A DNA stretch of 64,000 bases. It comes from Nocardioides marmoriginsengisoli (GTDB taxonomy: Bacteria; Actinomycetota; Actinomycetes; Propionibacteriales; Nocardioidaceae). The notes under the pieces are model-generated. The model ran no database searches, had not been told where the DNA came from, and saw only the letters and a list, made by a program, of their open reading frames with translations. The translations under genes and the position numbers were made by a program. Positions 46,816-56,461 of the stretch are shown piece after piece. The stretch lies in assembly GCF_003725695.1 (NCBI RefSeq), contig NZ_RJSE01000008.1, forward strand, positions 207,801 through 271,800. The letters are read 5' to 3'. Position 1 is the stretch's first letter. The number at the start of each line of letters is the position of its first letter.

Positions 46816-47655
46816 ATGGGATTCATCGGTGACCAGGTCCAGCGCGTCCGGAGCCTCATTCCGTACGGCGCCCTCCCCGCACTAGCGCGTCGCCGGGTCG
46901 ACGGCCTCTGGCAGATCGAGGAGTACCGGTCCGCGCAGGAGGCCGAGATGCGCTACCTGCTCGAGCACACCGAGCGCGCCGCCGAGATCCCGGAGATCGC
47001 CCGCGGGTACACCGAGTTCGCGCTGCTGCGCGGCTACCGGCGGTGGCACCCGGGCAAGCTGTCCCGCCAGCCGGTCACCGGCATCGAGTGGCTGACCACG
47101 AAGCGCGACCCCGAGCGCGGCGTGCTGCTCAGCTTCGTCCACCATGCCCAGTACGAGGGCCTGTTCCCCTCGCTCGCCCGGCAGGGCGCGGCCGTGCACG
47201 CGGTCGTCGCGCCGGAAGCCTTCGACCCGGCCTCGCCGGTCCAGCTCCGCCAGCACTTCAAGGTGGCCGGGATGATGCCGAACACCACCCTGGTGCCGGC
47301 GACGATCGGTACCGCCGGGATGGTCGAGCTGCTGGAGGGCGGCGCGATCCTGGGCATCGCCTCGGACGTGGCCGGCCGGACCCCGGTGCAGTTCCTGGGC
47401 CGCGAGCTCCGCGGTGCCTTCGGTGCCGCCCGGATGGCGACCCAGACGAACTCGCCGGTGGTGCTGGTCACCTCGCACCAGGGCGCCGACGGCAACCCTT
47501 CGCTCCAGGTGCACGAGCCGCTGGAGCCCGGCGACTTCGCGGACCCCGGCGCGTTGCTGGCCGAGATCATGCGTCGCCACGAGCCCGCGGTGCTGGCCTG
47601 GCCGGAGGCGTTCGACAGTCCCTACACCCGGTTGGGCGTTCCGGCCGGGGAGTGA
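46816..47655 (+). CDS. LpxL/HtrB-like acyltransferase family protein, paralogue 3
   Basis: 279 residues, homologous to the genes at 43501 and 44374. The catalytic pair is His109-x4-Glu114 (FVHHAQYEGLF). ASDVAGRTPVQFLGREL, ARMATQTNSPVVLVTS and EPGDFADPGALLAEIMRRHEPAVLAWPEAFD align block by block. The N-terminus VRSLIPYGALPALARRRVDGLW matches paralogue 1 better than paralogue 2. It begins 9 bases after the hydroxylase stop, so it may be cotranscribed as well as driven by its own promoter. Confidence 0.65.
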   Translation: MGFIGDQVQRVRSLIPYGALPALARRRVDGLWQIEEYRSAQEAEMRYLLEHTERAAEIPEIARGYTEFALLRGYRRWHPGKLSRQPVTGIEWLTTKRDPERGVLLSFVHHAQYEGLFPSLARQGAAVHAVVAPEAFDPASPVQLRQHFKVAGMMPNTTLVPATIGTAGMVELLEGGAILGIASDVAGRTPVQFLGRELRGAFGAARMATQTNSPVVLVTSHQGADGNPSLQVHEPLEPGDFADPGALLAEIMRRHEPAVLAWPEAFDSPYTRLGVPAGE

Positions 47656-47746
47656 CGCCGGTCAGCCGTTTACTAGCGAGACTCCTCAGTCTTGCAGTAC
47701 GTTCTGGCCGTTCGGGGGACTCTTTCGTGGGGAAAGGTAGTTCTCA

Positions 47747-48370
47747 ATGTCCCGTCTCGTTCGCCTGCTCGTGATCGGCCTGGTCGCCGCCGTCGGATTC
47801 GTCGTACCCGCCATCGCGGTCGCGGCACCCGCGCCGCCGCAGATCACGACAGCCTCGCTGCCCTCGGTCATCCAGGGCACCAAGTACCCGACGACCACGC
47901 TCAAGGTCACCGGTGGCACCTGGCCGTACCGGTGGTCGGTTGTGGCCGGCGCCCTGCCCTACGGCCTGAAGCTCAGCGCCGGCGGCCAGCTCAGCGGCGC
48001 CACCGGCTACCCGTACGGCACCCCGATCCCGATCACCGTCCAGGTCAAGGACGCCAAGGGCGTCACCGCGGTCCGCGACTACCAGCTCGTGGTGACGCCG
48101 TTCACGGTCATCACCCCGTCGCTGAAGAACGCGAGGAAGGGCGCGTTCTACTCCGCGACCGTGAAGACCAACGGCGGCTGCATCAACGGCAAGCGGCTGC
48201 AGTGGGGGGTCTACAACGGCACCCTCCCCGCCGGCCTGAAGATGTCCACGAACGGCGTCATCTCCGGCATCCCGAAGGCCGCCGGTGCCTCGACGTTCGT
48301 GGCGTACGCCGAGTGCCCGGTCTTCAACAACGGTGCTGCCGGCAAGACGTTCACCCTGACGGTGAACTGA
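47747..48370 (+). CDS. Secreted protein with two putative Ig-like (He_PIG) domains
   Basis: 207 residues. A signal peptide (VRLLVIGLVAAVGFVVPAIAVAA) precedes two cadherin-like Ig repeats, each with a GTLPxGLKxSxxGxISG-type motif: GALPYGLKLSAGGQLSG and GTLPAGLKMSTNGVISG. Two cysteines in the second repeat (GGCING and AECPVF) could form a disulfide. Such domains mediate surface adhesion or carbohydrate binding. It carries no cell-wall anchor, so it is probably released. Weak AAAGG precedes the ATG. The 90 bases upstream hold no clear promoter. Confidence 0.78.
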   Translation: MSRLVRLLVIGLVAAVGFVVPAIAVAAPAPPQITTASLPSVIQGTKYPTTTLKVTGGTWPYRWSVVAGALPYGLKLSAGGQLSGATGYPYGTPIPITVQVKDAKGVTAVRDYQLVVTPFTVITPSLKNARKGAFYSATVKTNGGCINGKRLQWGVYNGTLPAGLKMSTNGVISGIPKAAGASTFVAYAECPVFNNGAAGKTFTLTVN

Positions 48371-48374
48371 GGTC

Positions 48375-50942
48375 TCAGCCGTCGAGCCGACGGAACGCCT
48401 GTGTCACCAGGACCAGCTCACCGAGCTCGTCGGTGACGTCGACGTCGACGAGAGCCTCGATGATCCAGTCGTGGTGACCGTCGGGGTCGGCGAGGGTCTG
48501 GGTGACCGGCCAGAACCGGCCTTCGCGGGAGATCCGCAGCAGGTCGGGGCCGCGCGCGTCACCGTCCAGCAGCACGTCGTCGTGCTCGGCGAAGTAGTCC
48601 TCGATCGCTGCGTCCCAGGCGGACCGGGTCATCACCACCTCACCGGGTGGGTCGGTCCGGTCCGCCGCCGCGCGTTCGAGGGCCATCAGCCCGTCGAGGT
48701 CGTCGCGGGCGACCAGCTGCACCCGGCGGAACATCGCGTTGCGGACCATCACCGTGAACGGCCGCTCCTGCTTCGAGATCGGCCGCGGGTTGACCGGCGT
48801 ACGGTGCTCGGCCAGCTCCAGGGCGTGCTGGTGCACGGCATCGGGATCGGTCAGCGACTCCCACTCGTCGAGCAGTGACGAGTCGGTCTGCCGGACGGTC
48901 TCGCCCAGCCACTCGGCGAGCTCGTCGAGCTCGGGGGTGCGGTGCTGGTCCGGGACCGTCTGCCGCAGGGTGCGGTAGGCGTCGGTGAGGTAGCGCAGCA
49001 CCAGGCCCTCGGAGCGGGCCAGCTGGTAGCGGGAGACGAAGTCGGTGAAGCTCATGCCCTGCTCGTACATCTCCCGGACGATCGACTTCGGTTCCAGTGC
49101 GTCCTCGGGCAGCCACGGGTGCCGCTCCCGGTAGATCGCGTAGGTCACCTCCAGCAGCTCGCGCAGCGGCATCGGCCAGGTGATCTCGTCGAGCAGCGCC
49201 ATCCGCTCGTCGTACTCGATCCCGTCGGCCTTCATCTCGTTCACCGCGATGCCGCGGGCGACGTACTGCTGCTGGGCCAGGATCTGCCGCGGCCCCTCGA
49301 GCACCGACTCCACCACCGAGAGCAGGTCCAGGGTGTGGTCCTCGGACTCCGGGTCGAGGACGTCGAACGCGGCGAGCGCGAAGTGCGCCAGCGGCTGGTT
49401 CAGCGCGAAGTCGGCCGGGAGGTCGACCGTCAGCACGTACCGCCGGCCGAACTCGTCGAGGTCGTCGAGCCGGGTGAGCACGCCCGAGTGCACCAGGCTG
49501 CGGGCCAGCCGGAGCGCGCGCCGGGCCAGCCGTCGCTGGTTGCCGACCGGCTCGTGGTTGTCGGTCAGCAGGCGGCGCAGCACCGGGAACGCGTCCTCCT
49601 CGCGGGAGACGACGTTGATCAGCATCGCGTTGTCGACCTTCATCCGCGAGGTCAGCTGCTCGGGCGGGCGCGCGACCAGCTTCTCGAAGGTCTCCTCCGA
49701 CCAGACCACCTCGCCGTCGGGCGGCTTCTTGCGCCGGACGCTCTTCTGCTTCTTCGGGTCGTCGGCGAACTTGGCCAGCGCCTTGGCGTTGTCGATCACG
49801 TGCTCGGGAGCCTGGACGACGACGAACCCGGCCGTGTCGAACCCGGCCCGGCCCGCGCGTCCGGCGATCTGCAGGAACTCCCGCGAGCGCAGGATCCGCT
49901 GCCGGGTCCCGTCGAACTTGGCCAGGCCGGTGAAGAGCACCGTCCGGATCGGCACGTTGATGCCGACGCCGAGGGTGTCGGTCCCGCAGATCACGACCAG
50001 CAGCCCGGACTGGGCGAGCTGCTCGACGAGGCGGCGGTAGCGCGGCAGCATCCCGGCGTGGTGGACGCCGATGCCGCGGCGTACCAGCTTCTGCAGGGTC
50101 TTCCCGAAGCCGGCGCCGAAGCGGAACCCGACCAGGCGCTCGGCGATCGCGTCGCGCGCCTCCCGGGTCGGCGCGATGCTCTTCGACGCCAGCAACCCGG
50201 TGGCGTGCTCGACGGCCGCCGCCTGGGTGAAGTGCACGACGTACACCGGTGCCTGGTGGGTCTCGACGAGCTCGGTGAGGGTGTCGGCGAGGTGCGTCAT
50301 CGCCCAGGAGAACGACAGCGGCACCGGTCGTTCGGCGTCGTCCACGATCGCCGTCTCCCGGCCGTTGCGGCGGGTCAGGTCGGCGGCCAGCTCGCTGACG
50401 TCGCCGAGCGTCGCCGACATCAGCACGAACTGGGTCCGGGTCAGCTCGAGCAGCGGGACCTGCCAGGCCCAGCCGCGGTCGGGCTCGGCGTAGAAGTGGA
50501 ACTCGTCCATCACCACCAGGCCGACATCGGCGCCCGGTCCCTCGCGCAGCGCGATGTTCGCCAGCACCTCGGCCGTGCAGCAGATGATCGGGGCGTCCGG
50601 GTTCACCGACGCATCGCCGGTCAGCATCCCGACGTTGGTCGCGCCGAAGACCTCGCAGAGGGCGAAGAACTTCTCGCTCACCAGCGCCTTGATCGGCGCC
50701 GTGTAGAAGCTGACCCGGTCGCCGGCGAGGGCAGCCGCGTGCGCCGCCACCGCCACCAGCGACTTCCCGGAACCGGTCGGGGTGGCCAGGACGACGTTGC
50801 TGCCGCCGAGCAGCTCGATGATCGCCTCGTCCTGGTGCGGGTAGAGGCTCAGCCCCTGCGTGCCGGTCCAGGTCGCCAGCGCCTCGTAGACGGCATCCGG
50901 GTCGTCGGTCCGGGGAACCCAGTCCGCTCCGTCTGCCTGCAC
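48375..50942 (-). CDS. Ski2-like DExH-box helicase with DUF3516-type C-terminus
   Basis: 855 residues. Helicase motifs are in order: ATPTGSGKS (I), MDEFHFYAE (II, DExH type), LMSATLGD (III), TDTLGVGINVP (V) and QIAGRAGRAG (VI). The second half (LEPKSIVREMYEQGMSFTDF and onward) matches the actinobacterial DUF3516 extension. RNA unwinding or processing is likely, by analogy with Ski2/Mtr4. GTG 50942 is preferred: TACTGT lies 6 bases upstream, and a longer frame would run through the 9-bp inverted repeat. Confidence 0.87.
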   Translation of the reverse strand: MQADGADWVPRTDDPDAVYEALATWTGTQGLSLYPHQDEAIIELLGGSNVVLATPTGSGKSLVAVAAHAAALAGDRVSFYTAPIKALVSEKFFALCEVFGATNVGMLTGDASVNPDAPIICCTAEVLANIALREGPGADVGLVVMDEFHFYAEPDRGWAWQVPLLELTRTQFVLMSATLGDVSELAADLTRRNGRETAIVDDAERPVPLSFSWAMTHLADTLTELVETHQAPVYVVHFTQAAAVEHATGLLASKSIAPTREARDAIAERLVGFRFGAGFGKTLQKLVRRGIGVHHAGMLPRYRRLVEQLAQSGLLVVICGTDTLGVGINVPIRTVLFTGLAKFDGTRQRILRSREFLQIAGRAGRAGFDTAGFVVVQAPEHVIDNAKALAKFADDPKKQKSVRRKKPPDGEVVWSEETFEKLVARPPEQLTSRMKVDNAMLINVVSREEDAFPVLRRLLTDNHEPVGNQRRLARRALRLARSLVHSGVLTRLDDLDEFGRRYVLTVDLPADFALNQPLAHFALAAFDVLDPESEDHTLDLLSVVESVLEGPRQILAQQQYVARGIAVNEMKADGIEYDERMALLDEITWPMPLRELLEVTYAIYRERHPWLPEDALEPKSIVREMYEQGMSFTDFVSRYQLARSEGLVLRYLTDAYRTLRQTVPDQHRTPELDELAEWLGETVRQTDSSLLDEWESLTDPDAVHQHALELAEHRTPVNPRPISKQERPFTVMVRNAMFRRVQLVARDDLDGLMALERAAADRTDPPGEVVMTRSAWDAAIEDYFAEHDDVLLDGDARGPDLLRISREGRFWPVTQTLADPDGHHDWIIEALVDVDVTDELGELVLVTQAFRRLDG

Positions 50943-50948
50943 GGTGCG

Positions 50949-50954
50949 ACAGTA
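50949..50954 (-). promoter_or_regulatory. Putative -10 element (TACTGT) of the leaderless helicase gene
   Basis: TACTGT on the minus strand is followed by 6 bases and the GTG at 50942. Confidence 0.5.
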
Positions 50955-50964
50955 CCGGTCCGCC

Positions 50965-50997
50965 GGGGGCGTCCTGTGAGCGCTTGTTGACGCCCCC
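50965..50997. repeat. Perfect 9-bp inverted repeat in the divergent helicase/ACT-GNAT promoter region
   Basis: GGGGGCGTC (50965-50973) and GACGCCCCC (50989-50997) flank 15 bases. With genes leaving on both sides it cannot be a terminator, so an operator or a 5'-leader hairpin is more likely. Confidence 0.6.
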
Positions 50998-51046
50998 GTA
51001 ACCAAGGCGCAGCCGACGCGCAACAACGCGACGGCACGCTGGGGTC

Positions 51047-53376
<2,330 letters not shown>

Positions 53377-53385
53377 ACTCCTGCG

Positions 53386-54492
53386 GTGACTGAGATCGAG
53401 ATCGGCCGCGCCAAGCGCGGCCGACGCGCCTATTCCTTCGACGACATCGCGATCGTCCCGAGCCGTCGTACCCGCGACCCCGAGGAGGTCTCGACGGCCT
53501 GGCAGATCGACGCCTACCGCTTCGACCTGCCGATCCTGGCGGCGCCGATGGACTCGGTGATGTCGCCGGCGACCGCGATCGCCTTCGGCCAGCACGGGGG
53601 CCTCGGTGTGCTCAACCTCGAGGGCCTCTGGACCCGGTACGAGGACCCGGCCTCGCTGCTCGACGAGATCGCCGCACTGGACCCGGCTGCCGCGGTCGTG
53701 CGGATGCAGGAGGTGTACGCCGAGCCGATCAAGGCCGAGCTGATCACCGAGCGGCTCCGCGAGGTCCGCGAGGCCGGAGTCACCGTCGCGGGCGCGCTGT
53801 CGCCGCAGCGGACCAAGGAGTTCGCCAAGGCGGTCGTCGACGCCGGCGTCGACATGTTCGTGATCCGCGGGACGACGGTCAGCGCCGAGCACGTCTCCGG
53901 TCAGGCCGAGCCGCTGAACCTCAAGGAGTTCATCTACGAGCTCGACGTCCCGGTGATCGTCGGCGGCTGCGCGACGTACCAGGCGGCCGTGCACCTGATG
54001 CGTACCGGTGCCGCCGGCGTCCTCGTCGGCTTCGGCGGGGGAGCGGCGCACACTACCCGCGCCGTGCTGGGCGTCTCGGTGCCGATGGCCAGTGCCGTCG
54101 CCGACGTCGCCGCTGCCCGTCGCGACTACATGGACGAGTCCGGTGGACGGTACGTGCACGTCATCGCGGACGGGTCGATCGGTCGCAGCGGCGACATCGC
54201 CAAGGCGATCGCCTGCGGTGCCGACGCGGTGATGATCGGCTCCCCGCTGGCCCGTGCCACCGACGCGCCCGGCAAGGGCTTCCACTGGGGAGCGGAGGCC
54301 CACCACGGCGAGCTCCCGCGCGGCGAGCGCGTCGAGATCGGCACTGTCGGCACGCTCCAGGAGATCCTGTTCGGCCCTTCCCGCGTCGCCGACGGCACGA
54401 TGAACCTGATCGGGGCCCTCCGCCGCTCGATGGCCACCACCGGCTACACCGAGCTCAAGGAGTTCCAGCGGATCGAGGTCGTCGTCCAGTAG
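53386..54492 (+). CDS. guaB3: GuaB3, IMP dehydrogenase family protein
   Basis: 368 residues, with the IMPDH barrel but without CBS domains. RRAYSFDDIAIVPSRRT replaces the usual start, and GRYVHVIADGSIGRSGDIAKAIACGADAVMIG is split phosphate-binding sequence (ADGSIGRSGD and GADAVMIG). At the catalytic loop GFGGGAAHTTR stands where GuaB has [11 protein letters not shown], so the nucleophilic cysteine is a histidine. This makes standard IMPDH chemistry unlikely; its role, perhaps regulatory or on another purine, is open. It converges on arsC with four bases between. Confidence 0.92.
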   Translation: MTEIEIGRAKRGRRAYSFDDIAIVPSRRTRDPEEVSTAWQIDAYRFDLPILAAPMDSVMSPATAIAFGQHGGLGVLNLEGLWTRYEDPASLLDEIAALDPAAAVVRMQEVYAEPIKAELITERLREVREAGVTVAGALSPQRTKEFAKAVVDAGVDMFVIRGTTVSAEHVSGQAEPLNLKEFIYELDVPVIVGGCATYQAAVHLMRTGAAGVLVGFGGGAAHTTRAVLGVSVPMASAVADVAAARRDYMDESGGRYVHVIADGSIGRSGDIAKAIACGADAVMIGSPLARATDAPGKGFHWGAEAHHGELPRGERVEIGTVGTLQEILFGPSRVADGTMNLIGALRRSMATTGYTELKEFQRIEVVVQ

Positions 54493-54496
54493 GGCG

Positions 54497-54889
54497 TCAG
54501 AGACTCGCGATCAGTGCCTCGACCCGACCGCGGATCTCGTCCCGGATCGCCCGTACGGCGTCCAGGTCCTGTCCGGCTGGGTCGTCCAGCTTCCAGTCCT
54601 CGTAGCGCTTGCCCGGGAAGAACGGGCAGGCGTCGCCGCAGCCCATCGTGATCACCACGTCGGAGTCCTGCACGGACTCGGTGGTCAGCACCTTCGGCTG
54701 CGCGCCGGCGAGGTCGATGCCGACCTCGGCCATCGCCGCGACCGCCATCGGGTTGATCGCGTCGGCCGGTGCGGATCCGGCCGAGAGCACCTCGATCCGG
54801 TCTCCGGCCAGGTGCTGCAGGAAGCCCGCCGCCATCTGGGAGCGGCCGGCGTTGTGGACGCAGACGAAGAGAACGGTGGGGCGGGTCAT
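54497..54889 (-). CDS. arsC: Arsenate reductase, low-molecular-weight phosphatase type
   Basis: 130 residues; reduces arsenate to arsenite. The phosphatase loop VCVHNAGRSQMAAG carries nucleophile Cys10 and Arg16 (CX5R); the resolving cysteines are Cys84 and Cys88 in TMGCGDACPFFPG. This three-cysteine arrangement fits the thioredoxin- or mycoredoxin-coupled type. It is last in the operon arsR, aquaglyceroporin, arsC and overlaps the porin gene by four bases (ATGA). Confidence 0.92.
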   Translation of the reverse strand: MTRPTVLFVCVHNAGRSQMAAGFLQHLAGDRIEVLSAGSAPADAINPMAVAAMAEVGIDLAGAQPKVLTTESVQDSDVVITMGCGDACPFFPGKRYEDWKLDDPAGQDLDAVRAIRDEIRGRVEALIASL

Positions 54890-55557
54890 CGGGACTCCTG
54901 GGCGGTGAGGGGGAACAGGTAGCGGACCAGGCCGAGCGCGAGCGCCCCGCCGACGAGCTGCATCAGCACGAACATCGCCACCGAGGACGGCGCGATCCCG
55001 GCGAAGGTGTCGCTGAACATCCGGGCGATCGTGACGGCCGGGTTGGCGAAGCTGGTCGAGGACGTGAACCAGTACGCCGCGGTGATGTAGCCCCCGACGG
55101 CGTACGCGATCGTCGCGGTCCGACCGGACCGTACGGCGCCGAAGATCACCACGACCAGGCCGAAGGTCGCCACGACCTCGCCGAGCCAGAGGTTGCTGCC
55201 GGTGCGCTCGTGACCGGACCAGCTCACGGCGTCGAGGTCGAACATCAGGTTCGCGACCACGGCGCCAGCAATGCCGCCGGCGACCTGAGCTGCGGCGAGC
55301 ACGGCCGCCTCCGACCAGCGGATCAGTCCGAGCGCCGCCTCGACCGCGCTGACCACCGGGTTGAAGGCAGCCGAGACGGGTTGGAAGGTGAGGATCAGGG
55401 CGATCAGCGCAGCTCCGGTGATCAGGCTGTTCTCCAGCAGCTGGAGGCCGACGTCGTCGGGGGAGAGCCGCGCGGCCGCGATCCCGGAGCCGACCACGGC
55501 CATCACCAGGAACGCCGTACCGGTCAGCTCGGCGACGACCTTGCGCCGAAGCGTCAC
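54886..55557 (-). CDS. Aquaglyceroporin-like channel of the arsenic operon (AqpS-like)
   Basis: 223 residues with six membrane helices and the two pore half-helices of the MIP family: the first NPA is altered to NPV (FNPVVSAVEA), and the second is intact (FANPAVTIAR). It takes the place of an Acr3 or ArsB pump. In the known rhizobial AqpS system arsenite made by ArsC leaves the cell passively through such a channel; the same logic is inferred here. GTG 55557 overlaps the arsR stop (GTGA). Confidence 0.85.
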   Translation of the reverse strand: MTLRRKVVAELTGTAFLVMAVVGSGIAAARLSPDDVGLQLLENSLITGAALIALILTFQPVSAAFNPVVSAVEAALGLIRWSEAAVLAAAQVAGGIAGAVVANLMFDLDAVSWSGHERTGSNLWLGEVVATFGLVVVIFGAVRSGRTATIAYAVGGYITAAYWFTSSTSFANPAVTIARMFSDTFAGIAPSSVAMFVLMQLVGGALALGLVRYLFPLTAQESR

Positions 55558-55910
55558 AGCCCCCCGCCGATCAACGCACCCAGGTCGCTGAGGGCTTCGC
55601 GGCGCACTCGGTAGTAGACCCAGACGCCGCGCTTGGAGCGGTCCAGCAGGCCGGACTCGTGCAGCACCTTGAGGTGGTGGCTGATCGTCGGCTGGGAGAG
55701 GTCGAAGGCGTCGTTCAGGTCGCAGACGCAGGCCTCGCCGCCGTCGTGGGCGGCGACCAGGGAGAGCAGCCGCAGCCGCACCGGGTCGGCGATCGCCTTG
55801 AGCAAGGGTGCGATCCGCTCGGCAGTCTCCTCGGAGAGCGGAGCGGCGACCAGGGGCGAGCAGCACGCGACCGTCTCGACGGGGGTGAGCGTCAGATGGG
55901 ACTTCGACAT
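55554..55910 (-). CDS. arsR: ArsR arsenite-responsive repressor
   Basis: 118 residues. The DNA-binding helix is LSQPTISHHLKVLHESGLL. Four cysteines are present: the N-terminal pair Cys16-Cys17 (ETVACCSPL) and Cys61/Cys63 (EACVCDL). An N-terminal CC pair working with one central Cys is the arsenite site described for Corynebacterium ArsR, so this type is likely. It heads the minus-strand operon and is divergent from arsI. Binding of As(III) should release both promoters. Confidence 0.93.
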   Translation of the reverse strand: MSKSHLTLTPVETVACCSPLVAAPLSEETAERIAPLLKAIADPVRLRLLSLVAAHDGGEACVCDLNDAFDLSQPTISHHLKVLHESGLLDRSKRGVWVYYRVRREALSDLGALIGGGL

Positions 55911-55975
55911 ATATCAATATTGACAGAAGTCGATGTCATGGAGCAACCTAGATATCGACAACCATCAATATCTAG
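55911..55975. promoter_or_regulatory. Divergent arsR/arsI control region
   Basis: The palindrome TCAATATTGA (55914-55923) touches the arsR start. CTAGATAT (55948-55955) and ATATCTAG (55968-55975) form a wider inverted repeat near arsI. ATCAATAT occurs in both places (55913-55920 and 55964-55971). TTGACA (55920-55925) is a perfect -35 facing arsI. The stretch is AT-rich against its surroundings, as expected for ArsR sites. Confidence 0.75.
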
Positions 55976-55988
55976 GAATGGAGACACC

Positions 55989-56399
55989 ATGTCCCGCGTC
56001 CAGCTCGCCCTCAACGTCGAGAACCTCGAGGAGTCGATCGCCTTCTACTCGACCCTGTTCGGCGCCGAGCCGTCCAAGACCAAGCCCGGGTACGCCAACT
56101 TCGCGATCGTCGAGCCGCCGCTCAAGCTCGTGCTGATCGAGAACCCGGGTGCGGGCGGTTCGATCAACCACCTCGGCGTCGAGGTCGCCGACACCGACGC
56201 GGTCGACGGCGAGCTCGCCCGCCTCGGTGCCGCCGGTTTCGCCTCGACCGAGGAGCGCGACACCACCTGCTGCTACGCCAAGCAGAACAAGTTCTGGGTC
56301 GAGAACGCCCCGAACGGCGAGCGTTGGGAGGTCTACACCGTCCTTGCCGACAGCGAGACCTTCGCAGAGGCGGAGTCCGACGTGAAGGGCTGCTGCTAG
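55989..56399 (+). CDS. arsI: ArsI/CadI-family VOC protein (organoarsenical lyase-like)
   Basis: 136 residues of the vicinal-oxygen-chelate fold. The start RVQLALNVENLEESIAFYSTLFG is typical, and the arsenic-binding pair is Cys94-Cys95 (TTCCYAKQNKFWV). Likely iron ligands are Gln5, His61 (NHLGVEV) and Glu114 (ERWEVYTV). ArsI cleaves the C-As bond of trivalent methyl- or aryl-arsenicals; CadI relatives share the fold, so cadmium induction is an alternative. The C-terminal GCC adds two cysteines. GGAG precedes the ATG, and it is divergent from arsR. Confidence 0.85.
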   Translation: MSRVQLALNVENLEESIAFYSTLFGAEPSKTKPGYANFAIVEPPLKLVLIENPGAGGSINHLGVEVADTDAVDGELARLGAAGFASTEERDTTCCYAKQNKFWVENAPNGERWEVYTVLADSETFAEAESDVKGCC

Positions 56400-56441
56400 A
56401 AGATCGGGCCCACTCGGCGGAAGGATTGGGCCCGTTCGGCG
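56399..56441. repeat. Two degenerate 21/22-bp direct repeats between arsI and glpD
   Basis: Units 56399-56419 and 56420-56441 share GAAG, then GGGCCC and TCGGCG. The core CGGGCCCACTCGGC of the first differs only by transitions from CGGGCCTACTCAAC of the triple repeat at 33042. As there, the first unit begins in the stop codon of the upstream gene. Confidence 0.6.
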
Positions 56442-56461
56442 GGGTGGGGGAGACTTGCCGC

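Noticed and set aside
55933-56136. Alternative small gene in the arsR/arsI divergent region
   Set aside because: The frame is Ser/Arg/Pro-rich shadow of arsI and crosses the ArsR operators; arsI in the other frame has complete VOC motifs.
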